This document shows positions 25,056 to 33,354 of a stretch of DNA of 64,000 nt, piece after piece; the stretch's first letter is position 1; each line of letters starts with the position of its first letter. A model generated the notes under the pieces. The model was given only the letters and a program-made list of their open reading frames with translations, was not told the origin of the DNA and did no database searches. Source of the DNA: Roseivivax halodurans JCM 10272 (GTDB lineage: Bacteria > Pseudomonadota > Alphaproteobacteria > Rhodobacterales > Rhodobacteraceae); NCBI RefSeq assembly GCF_000521785.1, contig NZ_JALZ01000010.1, positions 1 to 64,000 of the forward strand, written 5' to 3'. The translations under genes and the position numbers were made by a program.

Positions 25056-26279
25056 TTATGGCGGCGTTGTGTTTTTCCCGAAGAGCGACAATAGCGCGTC
25101 GGACAGCGCGCCCGCGCCGGCCTCGGGGCGCAGGGAGTTCCGTGCCGCCTGCGCCACGCGTTCGCGGTGTTCGGCGGGTGCAAGGTCGGTCACGGCGGCG
25201 GCGAGGGAGGATGCGTCCGTGATGCGGATGGCGGCGGCGGCATCGCCGAGCGCGGCGAAGGGCGCGCGGAAGTTGCGCGTGTCGGGACCGTGGATGAGGG
25301 CGGCGTCGAACGAAGCGGGTTCGTAGGGCGTGTGTCCGCCCCGGTCGGTCAGCGTGCCGCCGATGAAGACCGTGCCGGCGAGCTGGTACCAGAGCGGCAT
25401 CTCACCGAGCGTGTCCGCGAGATAGACGTCGCCCTGCGCGGGGTCGTCACCGGCGGAGCGTCGCGAGACGGTCAGGCCGCGGGCGCCGAGCAACGCGGCG
25501 ATCTCGTCCGCCCGCCGGGGATGGCGCGGCGCGAGGATCAGCCGGAGATCCGGGCGCCCTTCGCGCGCGAGAACGTGCGCCTCGGCAACCACCGCCTCCT
25601 CGCCCTCGTGGGTCGAGGCGGCGAGCCAGGTGTGCTGCCGGTCGAACGCGGCGGCGAGGGACGGGTCAGGCGCGATGTCGGGGCGTTCGTAGAAGGACTT
25701 GAGGTCAGCGACGGGGCCGCGCGCCTCCGGGGCGAGGCCGAGCGCGGCCATCCGGTCGAGCGAGCCTGCGTCCTGCGCCGAGGCGTAGTCGATCCGGCCG
25801 AAGACGCGGGCTGCGAGCCTCGGGAACCGCGACCATGTGCGGGCGGACCCGCTCGACAGGCGTCCGCCAAGAACCGCCACGGGGCCGGGCATTTGGATGA
25901 AGCGATGCGGCCAGAGCTCGGATTCCATGGCGATATGCCCCTGCACTCGCCACCGCGCGCAGAACCGGTCGACGGCGCCGGGCAGGTCGAGCGGGGCGAG
26001 GGCGGCCTCGAGCCCCATCTCCCGCGCAAGCGCGACGCCGGTGTCCGAGTTGCAGGTCACGACGAGCGGCAGGTCCGGGCGCGCCTCGCGCCATGCGGAG
26101 ATGATCGGCTTCGCGGAGGCCAGCTCTCCATTCGAGGCGGCGTGGAGCCAGATATGAGGAGAGTTCGAGTTCGGGCCATAGCCGAAGCGGGCGGTGATGG
26201 CGTCCTTCTGCCCACGCAGCGCGAGCCGGATCAGGACGCCGGCGGCAAAGAGACGGATGAGGATGCGATAGATCAGCAT
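25056..26279 (-). CDS. waaA: 3-deoxy-D-manno-octulosonic acid (Kdo) transferase
   Basis: Transfers Kdo from CMP-Kdo to the lipid A precursor at the inner-membrane face. The 407-aa GT30 protein has an N-terminal hydrophobic anchor (YRILIRLFAAGVLIRLAL), the Kdo-transferase signatures WLHAASNGELASAKPII and VTCNSDTGVALA, GHIAMESELWPH, LILAPRHPRRADEIAALL and the acceptor-side VFIGGTLTDRGGHTPYEPA. It is shorter at the N-terminus than the E. coli enzyme, as I recall for Rhodobacteraceae. A glycosyltransferase lies 163 bp upstream on the same strand, consistent with an envelope-polysaccharide neighbourhood. Confidence 0.9.
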   Translation of the reverse strand: MLIYRILIRLFAAGVLIRLALRGQKDAITARFGYGPNSNSPHIWLHAASNGELASAKPIISAWREARPDLPLVVTCNSDTGVALAREMGLEAALAPLDLPGAVDRFCARWRVQGHIAMESELWPHRFIQMPGPVAVLGGRLSSGSARTWSRFPRLAARVFGRIDYASAQDAGSLDRMAALGLAPEARGPVADLKSFYERPDIAPDPSLAAAFDRQHTWLAASTHEGEEAVVAEAHVLAREGRPDLRLILAPRHPRRADEIAALLGARGLTVSRRSAGDDPAQGDVYLADTLGEMPLWYQLAGTVFIGGTLTDRGGHTPYEPASFDAALIHGPDTRNFRAPFAALGDAAAAIRITDASSLAAAVTDLAPAEHRERVAQAARNSLRPEAGAGALSDALLSLFGKNTTPP

Positions 26280-26442
26280 GGTACGGGGAACTGGCCGTCG
26301 ATGAGATGCCCTGCGGTGTGTATTCGCGCGGACGGGTCAGTCGCAGGGGGATGACTCCGGGCATCGGACCGCTGCGGCGACCCCGAGAACTGGCTTCGGT
26401 TGGACCGGAACGCGGGACCGCGCCTTGTGTCCGCCAGGATGC

Positions 26443-27585
26443 TCACAGGCGGCCCGCGACCGTGTCCCGGATGGCGTCTTCGAGCGTGCCGATCAGGCGG
26501 CCGTTGTCGAAGCGGGTCTCGGCCACGGCGCGGGCGCGGGTGGCCATCGCGGGCTTGTCGGAGATGTCCATGGCGCGGGAAATCGCGGCGGTGAAACCGC
26601 TTGCGTCGCGCTCCTCGACCAGAAAGCCGGTCTCGCCCTCCTCGATGGCCTCGGGAATGCCGGCGTGTCGGGTCGAGACGGTGATGCAGCCCGCGGCCAT
26701 CGCCTCCTGGATCGCGGTGGGGAGCCCCTCGGTGTTGCCGTCAGCGGCGGTCACCGAATGCTGCAGGAAGAATTGCGTGGTCTCGAGTCGGTCCCGGACG
26801 AAATCGTGCGGCTGCGCGTCGTGGAAGGTGACGCGACCGGCGGCGCCGAGCTCCTGCGCGAGGGATTGCGCCTCGGAGAGAAGCGGGCCGTCGCCGATGA
26901 AGTCGAGCCGGGCCTCGGGCCGCTGCGCCGTCGCCTCGACGAAACTGCGCAGCGTGGTGAGCGGGGCCTTCTTCTCGACGAAGCGGCCGACGGCGAGGCA
27001 GGAGAGCGGACGCTTGGTCCCGGGCGCGAAACGCCGCACGTCGACGCCCGAGGGGATCACGTGGGCGTTGGGGTGGGTGACGCCGACCGAGGCGAGGTTG
27101 TCGAGCAGAAATTGCGAGACCGAGACGATGCCCGCGAGGCGCGGCATCATCAGACGGTAGGCGCGGCAGATCCGCCTGGACCTGAGGTGCTTGGAGGCGT
27201 CGGTGCCGCGGAAATAGGAAAAGCAGGGGATGCCGAGATCGTTGGCGATCGGCGCGACCGCGAGGGCTTGCGTGCCGAATTCGGCGAGGATGACCTCGAC
27301 CTTCTGCGCATGCAAAAATTCGGCGAGCGCGCGGTAGCCCGTGCCGAACGGCAGACGCGAGGTGCCATGCAGGAGGCGGTTCCGCGTGGCATGGAAGGGA
27401 AGGATGGCGAGATCGACCGCACCCAGCTTCTGACGCCGGGTGAAGACCGGCTTGCCGTAGGGATCGTCGCCGTTCGTGCGCCCGGCGATGACGACGGTGT
27501 CGCCGCCGAAGAGATGCGCGATGTGGCGATTGATGAAGGTCTCGCCACTTACGTGGTAGTCGCTGGTAGCGATCGCCGTGCGCAT
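26443..27585 (-). CDS. Glycosyltransferase family 4 protein
   Basis: Predicted GT-B retaining glycosyltransferase of 380 aa. The C-terminal Glyco_trans_1 domain shows VGRFVEKKAPLTTLRSF, LDFIGDGPLL and the donor-binding EGLPTAIQEAMAAGCITVSTRHAGIPEAIEEGETGFLV. The nucleotide sugar and acceptor are unknown; proximity to waaA suggests lipopolysaccharide or exopolysaccharide. ATG 27585 is selected as domain start with a GAGGGGG SD; the longer in-frame N-terminus reads as non-coding. It could share a transcript with waaA. Confidence 0.85.
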   Translation of the reverse strand: MRTAIATSDYHVSGETFINRHIAHLFGGDTVVIAGRTNGDDPYGKPVFTRRQKLGAVDLAILPFHATRNRLLHGTSRLPFGTGYRALAEFLHAQKVEVILAEFGTQALAVAPIANDLGIPCFSYFRGTDASKHLRSRRICRAYRLMMPRLAGIVSVSQFLLDNLASVGVTHPNAHVIPSGVDVRRFAPGTKRPLSCLAVGRFVEKKAPLTTLRSFVEATAQRPEARLDFIGDGPLLSEAQSLAQELGAAGRVTFHDAQPHDFVRDRLETTQFFLQHSVTAADGNTEGLPTAIQEAMAAGCITVSTRHAGIPEAIEEGETGFLVEERDASGFTAAISRAMDISDKPAMATRARAVAETRFDNGRLIGTLEDAIRDTVAGRL

Positions 27586-27660
27586 CGCGGCCCCCTCGCT
27601 TGCGGTTTGTGACCGCTTAGCAAGGGAGCCGCGAGGCGACAAGCGTGCGCCGCGCTCGGA

Positions 27661-27729
27661 TCAGAGCACGAAACCCACAATGGCGACGACGATGACGACG
27701 AGGCCGACGATGTAGATGATCCGGTTCAT
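27661..27729 (-). CDS. Single-span membrane micro-protein (22 aa)
   Basis: Encodes [20 protein letters not shown] plus two residues, almost entirely one transmembrane helix, with one Arg at the N-terminus. The start is well supported by CAGGAG eight bases upstream, and codon usage (GTC, ATC, GGC) matches the genome. I recall near-identical peptides (MNRIIYIVGLVVIV...) in many Rhodobacteraceae, annotated as hypothetical. A GGAAC-N17-CATT element at -32 resembles an EcfG stress promoter. Function is unknown. Confidence 0.65.
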   Translation of the reverse strand: MNRIIYIVGLVVIVVAIVGFVL

Positions 27730-27761
27730 GGTAACGCTCCTGTGAGACACTTCGCACGCTC

Positions 27762-27787
27762 AATGTGCGGAGACAGGTTGCGGTTCC
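27762..27787 (-). promoter_or_regulatory. EcfG-like promoter, one mismatch (GGAAC-N17-CATT)
   Basis: Minus strand GGAAC (27787-27783), 17 bases, CATT (27765-27762), 32 bases before the ATG of the 22-aa membrane peptide. The -10 part differs from CGTT by one base; spacing and distance to the start agree with the DUF3072 promoters. Confidence 0.35.
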
Positions 27788-27888
27788 CTCGCTCTGCAAA
27801 GACCGTCGCGCCGACGCAAAAGGATCACGCCGGGCCGGCTTCCGCGCGAAGATCGGGATACAGCGTCATGTCATCGTTGGGATAATGG

Positions 27889-27963
<75 letters not shown>

Positions 27964-27990
27964 GCCGGGGCACCGTCGCGGTGTGGCGGG

Positions 27991-28019
27991 TCTCTACCCA
28001 GAACGTCGGAGGCGTGCAA
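27991..28019 (-). promoter_or_regulatory. Possible promoter of tRNA-Thr
   Basis: Minus strand TTGCAC (28019-28014), 17-base spacer, TAGAGA (27996-27991), ending 27 bases before the tRNA 5' end. The -35 match is good and the -10 weak. Confidence 0.35.
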
Positions 28020-28040
28020 GCGCAATCTGGACGGTTTTTT

Positions 28041-28059
28041 CGGTCTCCTGTAGAGACCG
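28041..28059. promoter_or_regulatory. Inverted repeat just upstream of the small basic protein
   Basis: CGGTCTC-CTGTA-GAGACCG, a perfect 7-bp stem with five-base loop, ends three bases before the ATG at 28063. A TTTTTT run precedes it on the plus strand, so it is not a terminator for either neighbour. It could be an operator or a translational control hairpin. Confidence 0.35.
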
Positions 28060-28062
28060 CCC

Positions 28063-28227
28063 ATGGAACGCAAACGAGGCACTCCGGGTAAGAGGGATGA
28101 GGCGCGCGAGGACCGGTTGAAGGCCGCTCTGAAGTCGAACCTCGCCCGGCGCAAGGCTCAGGCGAAGGCCCGCGCCCGGCATGACGACAACGACAACAAG
28201 ACTACCGAGCAGAACGAGGACAGCTGA
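28063..28227 (+). CDS. Small basic hypothetical protein upstream of murA (54 aa)
   Basis: Begins MERKRGTPGKRDEAREDRLK; highly charged, Arg/Lys-rich in the first 40 residues and Asp/Asn/Glu-rich at the C-terminus, with no cysteine or hydrophobic segment, so probably helical and nucleic-acid or protein binding. Its stop lies 3 bp before the murA start, implying cotranscription. I recall small charged proteins at this position in Rhodobacteraceae, without an assigned function. There is no clear SD, and the hairpin at 28041-28059 abuts the start. Confidence 0.6.
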   Translation: MERKRGTPGKRDEAREDRLKAALKSNLARRKAQAKARARHDDNDNKTTEQNEDS

Positions 28228-28230
28228 CCC

Positions 28231-29502
28231 ATGGATTCGATCGTCGTGACGGGCAATGGCCCGCTCTCGGGAGATATTCCCATTGCCGGGGCCAAGAACG
28301 CATGCCTCACCCTGATGCCCGCGACCCTGCTGACCGAGGAGCCGCTGACGCTGACCAACGCGCCGCGGCTGTCGGACATCAGGACGATGGGGACACTCCT
28401 CCAATCGCTGGGTGCCGAGGTGAGCCCGCTGCATGACGGCAAGGTGCTGGCACTTTCCTCCCATGCGCTGACGAGCCACCGGGCGGAATACGACATCGTG
28501 CGCAAGATGCGCGCCTCGATCCTCGTGCTCGGGCCGATGCTGGCGCGCGACGGGGAGGCCGTGGTCTCGCTGCCGGGCGGCTGCGCGATCGGCGCGCGGC
28601 CGGTCGATCTGCACCTGCGCGCGCTCGAGGCGCTCGGGGCGGAACTCGACCTGCGCGAGGGCTACGTGCATGCCAAGGCGCCTTCCGGAGGCCTTAGGGG
28701 CGGTCGCATCACCTTCCCGCTGGTGTCGGTCGGCGCGACCGAGAACGCGCTGATGGCAGCGACGCTCGCCAAGGGCACGACGGTGATCGAGAACGCGGCC
28801 CGCGAGCCCGAGATCGTCGATCTCGCCGACTGCCTGCGCAAGATGGGCGCCCAGATCGAGGGCGACGGCACCCACACGATCACCGTTCAGGGTGTCGAGC
28901 GTCTGGGCGGTGCGACGCACCGGGTGGTGTCTGACCGGATCGAGCTTGGCACCTACATGCTGGCGCCGGCGATCTGCGGCGGCGAGGTCACCTGTCTCGG
29001 CGGCGAGCGGCGGCTGGTGCAGTCCTTCTGCGACAAGCTCGACATGGCGGGCGTCGCCGTCGAGGAGACCGATCGCGGTCTCAAGGTGGCCCGCAAGGGC
29101 GACCGGGTGCAGCCAGTCGACGTGACGACCGAGCCGTTCCCGGGGTTCCCGACGGACCTGCAGGCGCAGATGATGGCGCTGCTCTGCACGGCGGAGGGCA
29201 CGTCGGTGCTCGAGGAGAAGATCTTCGAGAACCGCTTCATGCACGCGCCCGAACTGATGCGTATGGGCGCGCGGATCGACGTGTCGGGCGGCACCGCGAA
29301 GGTGCACGGAGTCGATCACCTGAAGGGCGCGCCGGTGATGGCGACGGACCTGCGGGCGAGCGTCTCGCTGATCCTCGCCGGGCTCGCGGCCGAGGGCGAC
29401 ACGGTGGTGAACCGGGTCTATCATCTCGACCGCGGCTACGAACACGTGGTCGAGAAGCTGGCCGGCGTCGGCGCAAAGATCGAACGGGCGGTGGGCGTAT
29501 GA
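28231..29502 (+). CDS. murA: UDP-N-acetylglucosamine 1-carboxyvinyltransferase
   Basis: Catalyses the first committed step of peptidoglycan synthesis, adding enolpyruvate from PEP to UDP-GlcNAc. The 423-aa protein has the EPSP-synthase fold. Lys22-Asn23 in [11 protein letters not shown] and the catalytic Cys118 in [14 protein letters not shown] (the fosfomycin target) are intact. The C-terminal half has [12 protein letters not shown] and a [15 protein letters not shown] segment. Length is standard. The stop overlaps the DUF2948 start as ATGA. Confidence 0.97.
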   Translation: MDSIVVTGNGPLSGDIPIAGAKNACLTLMPATLLTEEPLTLTNAPRLSDIRTMGTLLQSLGAEVSPLHDGKVLALSSHALTSHRAEYDIVRKMRASILVLGPMLARDGEAVVSLPGGCAIGARPVDLHLRALEALGAELDLREGYVHAKAPSGGLRGGRITFPLVSVGATENALMAATLAKGTTVIENAAREPEIVDLADCLRKMGAQIEGDGTHTITVQGVERLGGATHRVVSDRIELGTYMLAPAICGGEVTCLGGERRLVQSFCDKLDMAGVAVEETDRGLKVARKGDRVQPVDVTTEPFPGFPTDLQAQMMALLCTAEGTSVLEEKIFENRFMHAPELMRMGARIDVSGGTAKVHGVDHLKGAPVMATDLRASVSLILAGLAAEGDTVVNRVYHLDRGYEHVVEKLAGVGAKIERAVGV

Positions 29503-29966
29503 GCGAGGATGCACGATTCGAGGATGCCGGCGGGCGTCCGCTCTATCTCGGCGCGATGGACCTCGACGATCTCGCGGTGATCTCGGCGCTGGTGCAGGAT
29601 GCGGTCCTGCCGGCGTCCGAGATGACGTGGAGGAAGGGCGAGGGACGTCTTGCCTTTCTGATCAACCGCTTGCGGCGCGAGGACGAGATCGGCCGCGGCG
29701 AGGTCGAACGGGTACAATCGGTGCTGGTGATCGAAAACGTGGCCCGCGTGGCGAGCCAGGGCGTGACGCGAGGCGATCCCGACACGGTGCTGCAGATGCT
29801 GACCGTGAGCTTCGAGCCGGGCGAGGATGCCGCCGGATTCGTCGAGATCACCTTTGCCGGCGACGGCGCGGTGCGCGCCGAGGTCGAGGCGCTGGAAGTG
29901 TCGCTGAAGGACGTGACGCGGCCCTACGCGGCGCCCTCGGGCAAGCGGCCGTCCCATCCCGAGTGA
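29499..29966 (+). CDS. DUF2948 family protein
   Basis: A 155-aa alphaproteobacterial protein of unknown function. The conserved opening [31 protein letters not shown] and [13 protein letters not shown]-like segment ([13 protein letters not shown] here) mark the DUF2948 family; it is soluble with no catalytic motif I can name. It overlaps murA by 4 bp and is likely translationally coupled. A GC-rich inverted repeat (CCGGCC/GGCCGG) follows the stop, then the hisD promoter. Confidence 0.87.
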   Translation: MSEDARFEDAGGRPLYLGAMDLDDLAVISALVQDAVLPASEMTWRKGEGRLAFLINRLRREDEIGRGEVERVQSVLVIENVARVASQGVTRGDPDTVLQMLTVSFEPGEDAAGFVEITFAGDGAVRAEVEALEVSLKDVTRPYAAPSGKRPSHPE

Positions 29967-29985
29967 CCGGCCGGGGCCGGCCCGG

Positions 29986-30013
29986 TCGACACCGGTGCAC
30001 GGGCCGCTATAAC
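29986..30013 (+). promoter_or_regulatory. Probable sigma-70 promoter of the hisD operon
   Basis: TCGACA (29986-29991), a 16-base spacer and TATAAC (30008-30013), with hisD ATG 32 bases further on. Both boxes match five of six consensus bases, making this one of the clearest sigma-70 promoters in the window. Confidence 0.55.
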
Positions 30014-30045
30014 GCCGCTCTGACGATCTGACAGGGGAGGGCCCG

Positions 30046-31356
30046 ATGCCCGTCTTTCTCGACACGCGCGACGAGGGGTTCGAGGCGGAGTTCCGGCGCC
30101 TTCTGACGGCCAAGCGCGAGGACAGCCCGGACGTCGACGATACCGTCGCGGGGATCATCGCCGATGTGCGCGCCCGCGGCGACTCGGCGCTCTGCGAGCT
30201 GACAGAGCGGTTCGACCGGATGTCGCTGACGCCCGAGGGCCTCGCGATCAGCCGCGACGAGGTCGACGCCGAGATCGCCAAGGTCCCAGCCGAGGACCGT
30301 GCGGCGCTCGATCAGGCGGCGCAGCGCATCCGCGCCTATCACGTGCGGCAGATGCCGGAGGATGCGCGCTGGACCGATCCCGAGGGCGCGACGCTCGGCT
30401 GGCGCTGGACGGCGGTGGCGGCCGCGGGGCTCTACGTGCCGGGCGGCACGGCGTCGTACCCCTCGTCGGTGCTGATGAACGCGATCCCCGCCAAGGTCGC
30501 GGGCGTCGAGCGGCTGGCGATCTGCGTGCCGACGCCGGACGGGGCAATCAACCCGCTGGTGATGTATGCCGCGCGGGTCGCGGGCGTCGACGAGATCTAC
30601 CGGATCGGCGGGGCGCAGGCGATCGCGGCGCTGGCCTACGGGACCGAGACCATCGCGCCGGTCGACAAGATCACCGGGCCCGGCAACGCCTTCGTCGCGG
30701 CGGCCAAGCGGCGCGTCTTCGGCCGGGTCGGCATCGACATGATCGCGGGACCGTCGGAGATCCTCGTGATCTCGGACGGCACGGGCGATCCCGATTGGGT
30801 GGCGCTCGACCTCATGAGCCAGGCCGAGCACGACGAGAGCGCGCAGTCGATCCTGATCACCACGGATGCCGAATTCGGCCGCCGGGTCGGCCAGGCGGTC
30901 GAGGCCCGGCTCGAGACGCTCGAGCGCCGCGCCATCGCAGGGGCGAGCTGGCGGGATTTCGGCGCGGTGATTGTAGCGCGCGACCTCGAAGAGGCCGCGG
31001 CCCTGTCGGACCGGATCGCGCCTGAGCATCTCGAGCTCTGCGTCGACGATCCCGCGCCGCTGTCGGAGAGGATCCGGCACGCGGGCGCGGTCTTCCTCGG
31101 TCACTGGACGCCCGAGGCGATCGGCGACTATGTGGGCGGTCCGAACCACGTGCTTCCGACGGCGCGCTCGGCGCGGTTCTCCTCGGGGCTGTCCGTGCTC
31201 GATTTCCTCAAGCGCACGACACTGGCGCAGATGACGCCCGAGGCGCTCGCCGCTATCGGCCCCGCGGCGGAGCGGCTGGCGGCCGCCGAGAGCCTCGAGG
31301 CCCACGGGCTGTCGGTCACCGCGCGGCTCTCCAAGCTCAATTGCGGGCCGGAATGA
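30046..31356 (+). CDS. hisD: Histidinol dehydrogenase
   Basis: Oxidises histidinol to histidine in two NAD+-dependent steps; last enzyme of histidine synthesis. The 436-aa zinc enzyme has the NAD-binding YVPGGTASYPSSVLM, KITGPGNAFVAAAKR, the zinc-ligand segment SQAEHDESAQS and a C-terminal EAHGLSVTAR His. SD GGGGAGGG. It heads an operon with UPF0262, a phosphatase-like protein and two small enzymes, an order I recall as conserved in alphaproteobacteria. No other his genes are in the window. Confidence 0.96.
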   Translation: MPVFLDTRDEGFEAEFRRLLTAKREDSPDVDDTVAGIIADVRARGDSALCELTERFDRMSLTPEGLAISRDEVDAEIAKVPAEDRAALDQAAQRIRAYHVRQMPEDARWTDPEGATLGWRWTAVAAAGLYVPGGTASYPSSVLMNAIPAKVAGVERLAICVPTPDGAINPLVMYAARVAGVDEIYRIGGAQAIAALAYGTETIAPVDKITGPGNAFVAAAKRRVFGRVGIDMIAGPSEILVISDGTGDPDWVALDLMSQAEHDESAQSILITTDAEFGRRVGQAVEARLETLERRAIAGASWRDFGAVIVARDLEEAAALSDRIAPEHLELCVDDPAPLSERIRHAGAVFLGHWTPEAIGDYVGGPNHVLPTARSARFSSGLSVLDFLKRTTLAQMTPEALAAIGPAAERLAAAESLEAHGLSVTARLSKLNCGPE

Positions 31357-31433
31357 GCGATGCTGCGTTGCGGCATTGCCGCCGGCCGGAGGCCGCGCTA
31401 CCGTGCGACCAAACAGCACAAGAGCGCGGCCCC

Positions 31434-31913
31434 ATGAGCCATATCGCCACGATCGCCCTCGACGACGCGAACCTGCCTCCGCCGACCCCGGAGATCGAGC
31501 AGGAGCGGCGGGTCGCCATGTTCGACCTGATGGAGCGCAATTCCTTCGCGCTGCCCGCGCGGAACGGACAGGCGATGCCGGATGGGCCCTACGGTCTGTC
31601 GCTGTCAATCCGGGAAAAGCGGCTCGTGTTCGACGTCGCGGGCTCGGACGGGCAACAGGCGGCGGAGTTCCACCTGTCGCTGTCGCCGTTCCGGCAGGTG
31701 GTCAAGGATTACTTCTCGATCTGCAAGAGCTACTACGATGCGGTGAAGACGCTGCCGCCGAGCCAGATCGAGACGATCGACATGGCCCGCAAAGGCATCC
31801 ACGACGAGGGCGCGCGCATCCTCAGGGAGCGGCTCGACGGCAAGGCGGAGATCGACGAGGACACGGCCCGGCGTCTCTTCACGCTCGTCTGCGTGCTGCA
31901 TTTCGGAGGCTGA
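31434..31913 (+). CDS. UPF0262 family protein
   Basis: Conserved alphaproteobacterial protein of unknown function, 159 aa from ATG 31434. Typical segments are EIEQERRVAMFDLMERN near the N-terminus, FHLSLSPFRQVVKDYFSICKSYYDAVKTLPPSQIETIDMARKGIHDEGA and the C-terminal RLFTLVCVLHFGG (each described here in parts of the family pattern). The upstream in-frame extension to 31341 lacks an SD and family similarity. It lies between hisD and the phosphatase-like gene. Confidence 0.88.
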   Translation: MSHIATIALDDANLPPPTPEIEQERRVAMFDLMERNSFALPARNGQAMPDGPYGLSLSIREKRLVFDVAGSDGQQAAEFHLSLSPFRQVVKDYFSICKSYYDAVKTLPPSQIETIDMARKGIHDEGARILRERLDGKAEIDEDTARRLFTLVCVLHFGG

Positions 31914-31916
31914 GAG

Positions 31917-32366
31917 GTGCCCGAGCGGCTGCCGCAGTCCGTTCTCTTCGCCTGCGACCACAATGCCGTCCGCTCGCCCATGGCGGAGGGGATGATGAAG
32001 GATCTCTTCGGAGAGAGCGTCTACGTGCAGTCGGTGGGCGTGATCAACGATCTCGAGATCGACGGCTTCGCCATAGCCGCCTGCGCCGAGATCGGGGTCG
32101 AGCTGTCGCGCCACCGCACGCGGTCCTTCGAGGAGCTGGAAACCTCCGGGGAGGCGCTGTCGGGGTTCGATCTGATCGTCGCGATGTCGACCGAAGCGCG
32201 GCGGCGGGCGCTCGACCTCACGCGGTTCCATCATCTCGCGGTCGAATACTGGCCGGTCTCGGATCCGACCGGGATCGGCGAGACGCGCGAGACCAAGCTC
32301 AACGCCTACAGGCACACCCGCGACCAGATCCGGGCACACATGACATCGAAATGGGGGACGAGATGA
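31917..32366 (+). CDS. Low-molecular-weight phosphatase / arsenate-reductase-like protein
   Basis: Belongs to the LMW protein-tyrosine phosphatase superfamily: FACDHNAVRSPMAEG carries the CX5R loop (Cys13, Arg19) followed by Ser, and a later SDPTG supplies the probable general-acid Asp. Length is 149 aa. Whether it acts on phosphotyrosine, arsenate or another substrate is unknown. Translation begins at GTG 31917, seven bases after GGAGG. It overlaps the next gene as ATGA. Confidence 0.85.
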   Translation: MPERLPQSVLFACDHNAVRSPMAEGMMKDLFGESVYVQSVGVINDLEIDGFAIAACAEIGVELSRHRTRSFEELETSGEALSGFDLIVAMSTEARRRALDLTRFHHLAVEYWPVSDPTGIGETRETKLNAYRHTRDQIRAHMTSKWGTR

Positions 32367-32761
32367 GCATCGAGACACTGGAGCGCTACTTCGACGCGTT
32401 CAATCGCAAGGACGTGGAGGGCATGCTGGCGTGCCTCGCGGACAACGTGGCGCATCACGTCAACGAGGGCGAGGTGCGGATGGGCAAAGAGCAGTTCCGC
32501 GCCTTCTGCCATCACATGGCGCGCTGCTACGACGAGAGCCTGACCGAGCTCGTGGTCTTCACCGCCGAGGACGGCGCGCGCGGGGCGGCGGAGTTCATGG
32601 TTAACGGCGTCTACCTCGAGACCGACGAGGGGCTGCCCGAGGCGAAGGGGCAGAGCTACCGGCTGCCGGCGGGGTCGTTCTTTTCGCTGCAGGACGGCAG
32701 GATCGCGCGGGTCGTCACCTATTACAACCTGTCGGACTGGGTGGCCCAGGTCTCGGCATGA
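32363..32761 (+). CDS. NTF2-like / SnoaL-type (ketosteroid isomerase-related) protein
   Basis: A 132-aa single-domain protein: TLERYFDAFNRKDVEGMLACLADNVAHHVNEGE at the N-terminus and GRIARVVTYYNLSDWVAQV at the C-terminus fit the ketosteroid-isomerase-related family. The substrate is unknown. ATG 32363 overlaps the preceding stop (ATGA) and follows a GGGGGA SD; an in-frame ATG 12 bases earlier is less well placed. Coupled at its other end to the GNAT gene. Confidence 0.83.
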   Translation: MSIETLERYFDAFNRKDVEGMLACLADNVAHHVNEGEVRMGKEQFRAFCHHMARCYDESLTELVVFTAEDGARGAAEFMVNGVYLETDEGLPEAKGQSYRLPAGSFFSLQDGRIARVVTYYNLSDWVAQVSA

Positions 32762-33339
32762 GGGTCGAGGTCCTGACCGGCGAGGCGCTGGAGGCGGCGC
32801 TGGACGACGTGGCGCGCCTGCGGATCTCGGTGTTCCGGGCGTGGCCCTATCTCTACGACGGCTCGGAAGCCTACGAGCGCGAGTACCTGCAGGCCTATCG
32901 CGAGAGCGAGGGTGCGATCGTGGTCGGAGCATTCGACGGCGACCGGCTGGTGGGCGCCGCGACGGGCACGCCGATGGAGGATCACGCAGGTGACTTTGCC
33001 GCGCCCTTCGCGCAGACGGGGCTCGATCTGAAGACGATCTTCTACTGCGCGGAATCGGTCCTGCTGCCCGAGTACCGGGGAAGGGGGATCGGGCACGCTT
33101 TCTTCGAGGCGCGCGAGGACCATGCGCGGGCGCTGGGGCGGTCGTGGTCGTGTTTCTGCGGGGTGCAGCGGCCGGAGGACCATCCGCTGAGGCCGGACGA
33201 TTACCAGCCGCTCAACGGCTTCTGGCGCAAGCGCGGCTACGAGCCGCTGCCGGGCGTGGTGGCGCACTTCCGGTGGAAGGACATCGACGAGGCCGAGGAG
33301 ACGGACCACCAGCTGCAGTTCTGGATCCGGGAGCTCTAG
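32758..33339 (+). CDS. GNAT N-acetyltransferase
   Basis: A 193-aa acetyltransferase-like protein closing the hisD operon. The acetyl-CoA-binding region reads SVLLPEYRGRGIGHAFFEARE, followed by CFCGVQRPEDHPLRP and LNGFWRKRGYEPLPG. The substrate is unknown. The start overlaps the previous stop (ATGA). It converges on polA with 15 bp between the stops. Confidence 0.85.
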   Translation: MRVEVLTGEALEAALDDVARLRISVFRAWPYLYDGSEAYEREYLQAYRESEGAIVVGAFDGDRLVGAATGTPMEDHAGDFAAPFAQTGLDLKTIFYCAESVLLPEYRGRGIGHAFFEAREDHARALGRSWSCFCGVQRPEDHPLRPDDYQPLNGFWRKRGYEPLPGVVAHFRWKDIDEAEETDHQLQFWIREL

Positions 33340-33354
33340 GGGCGGCGGCCGCGC

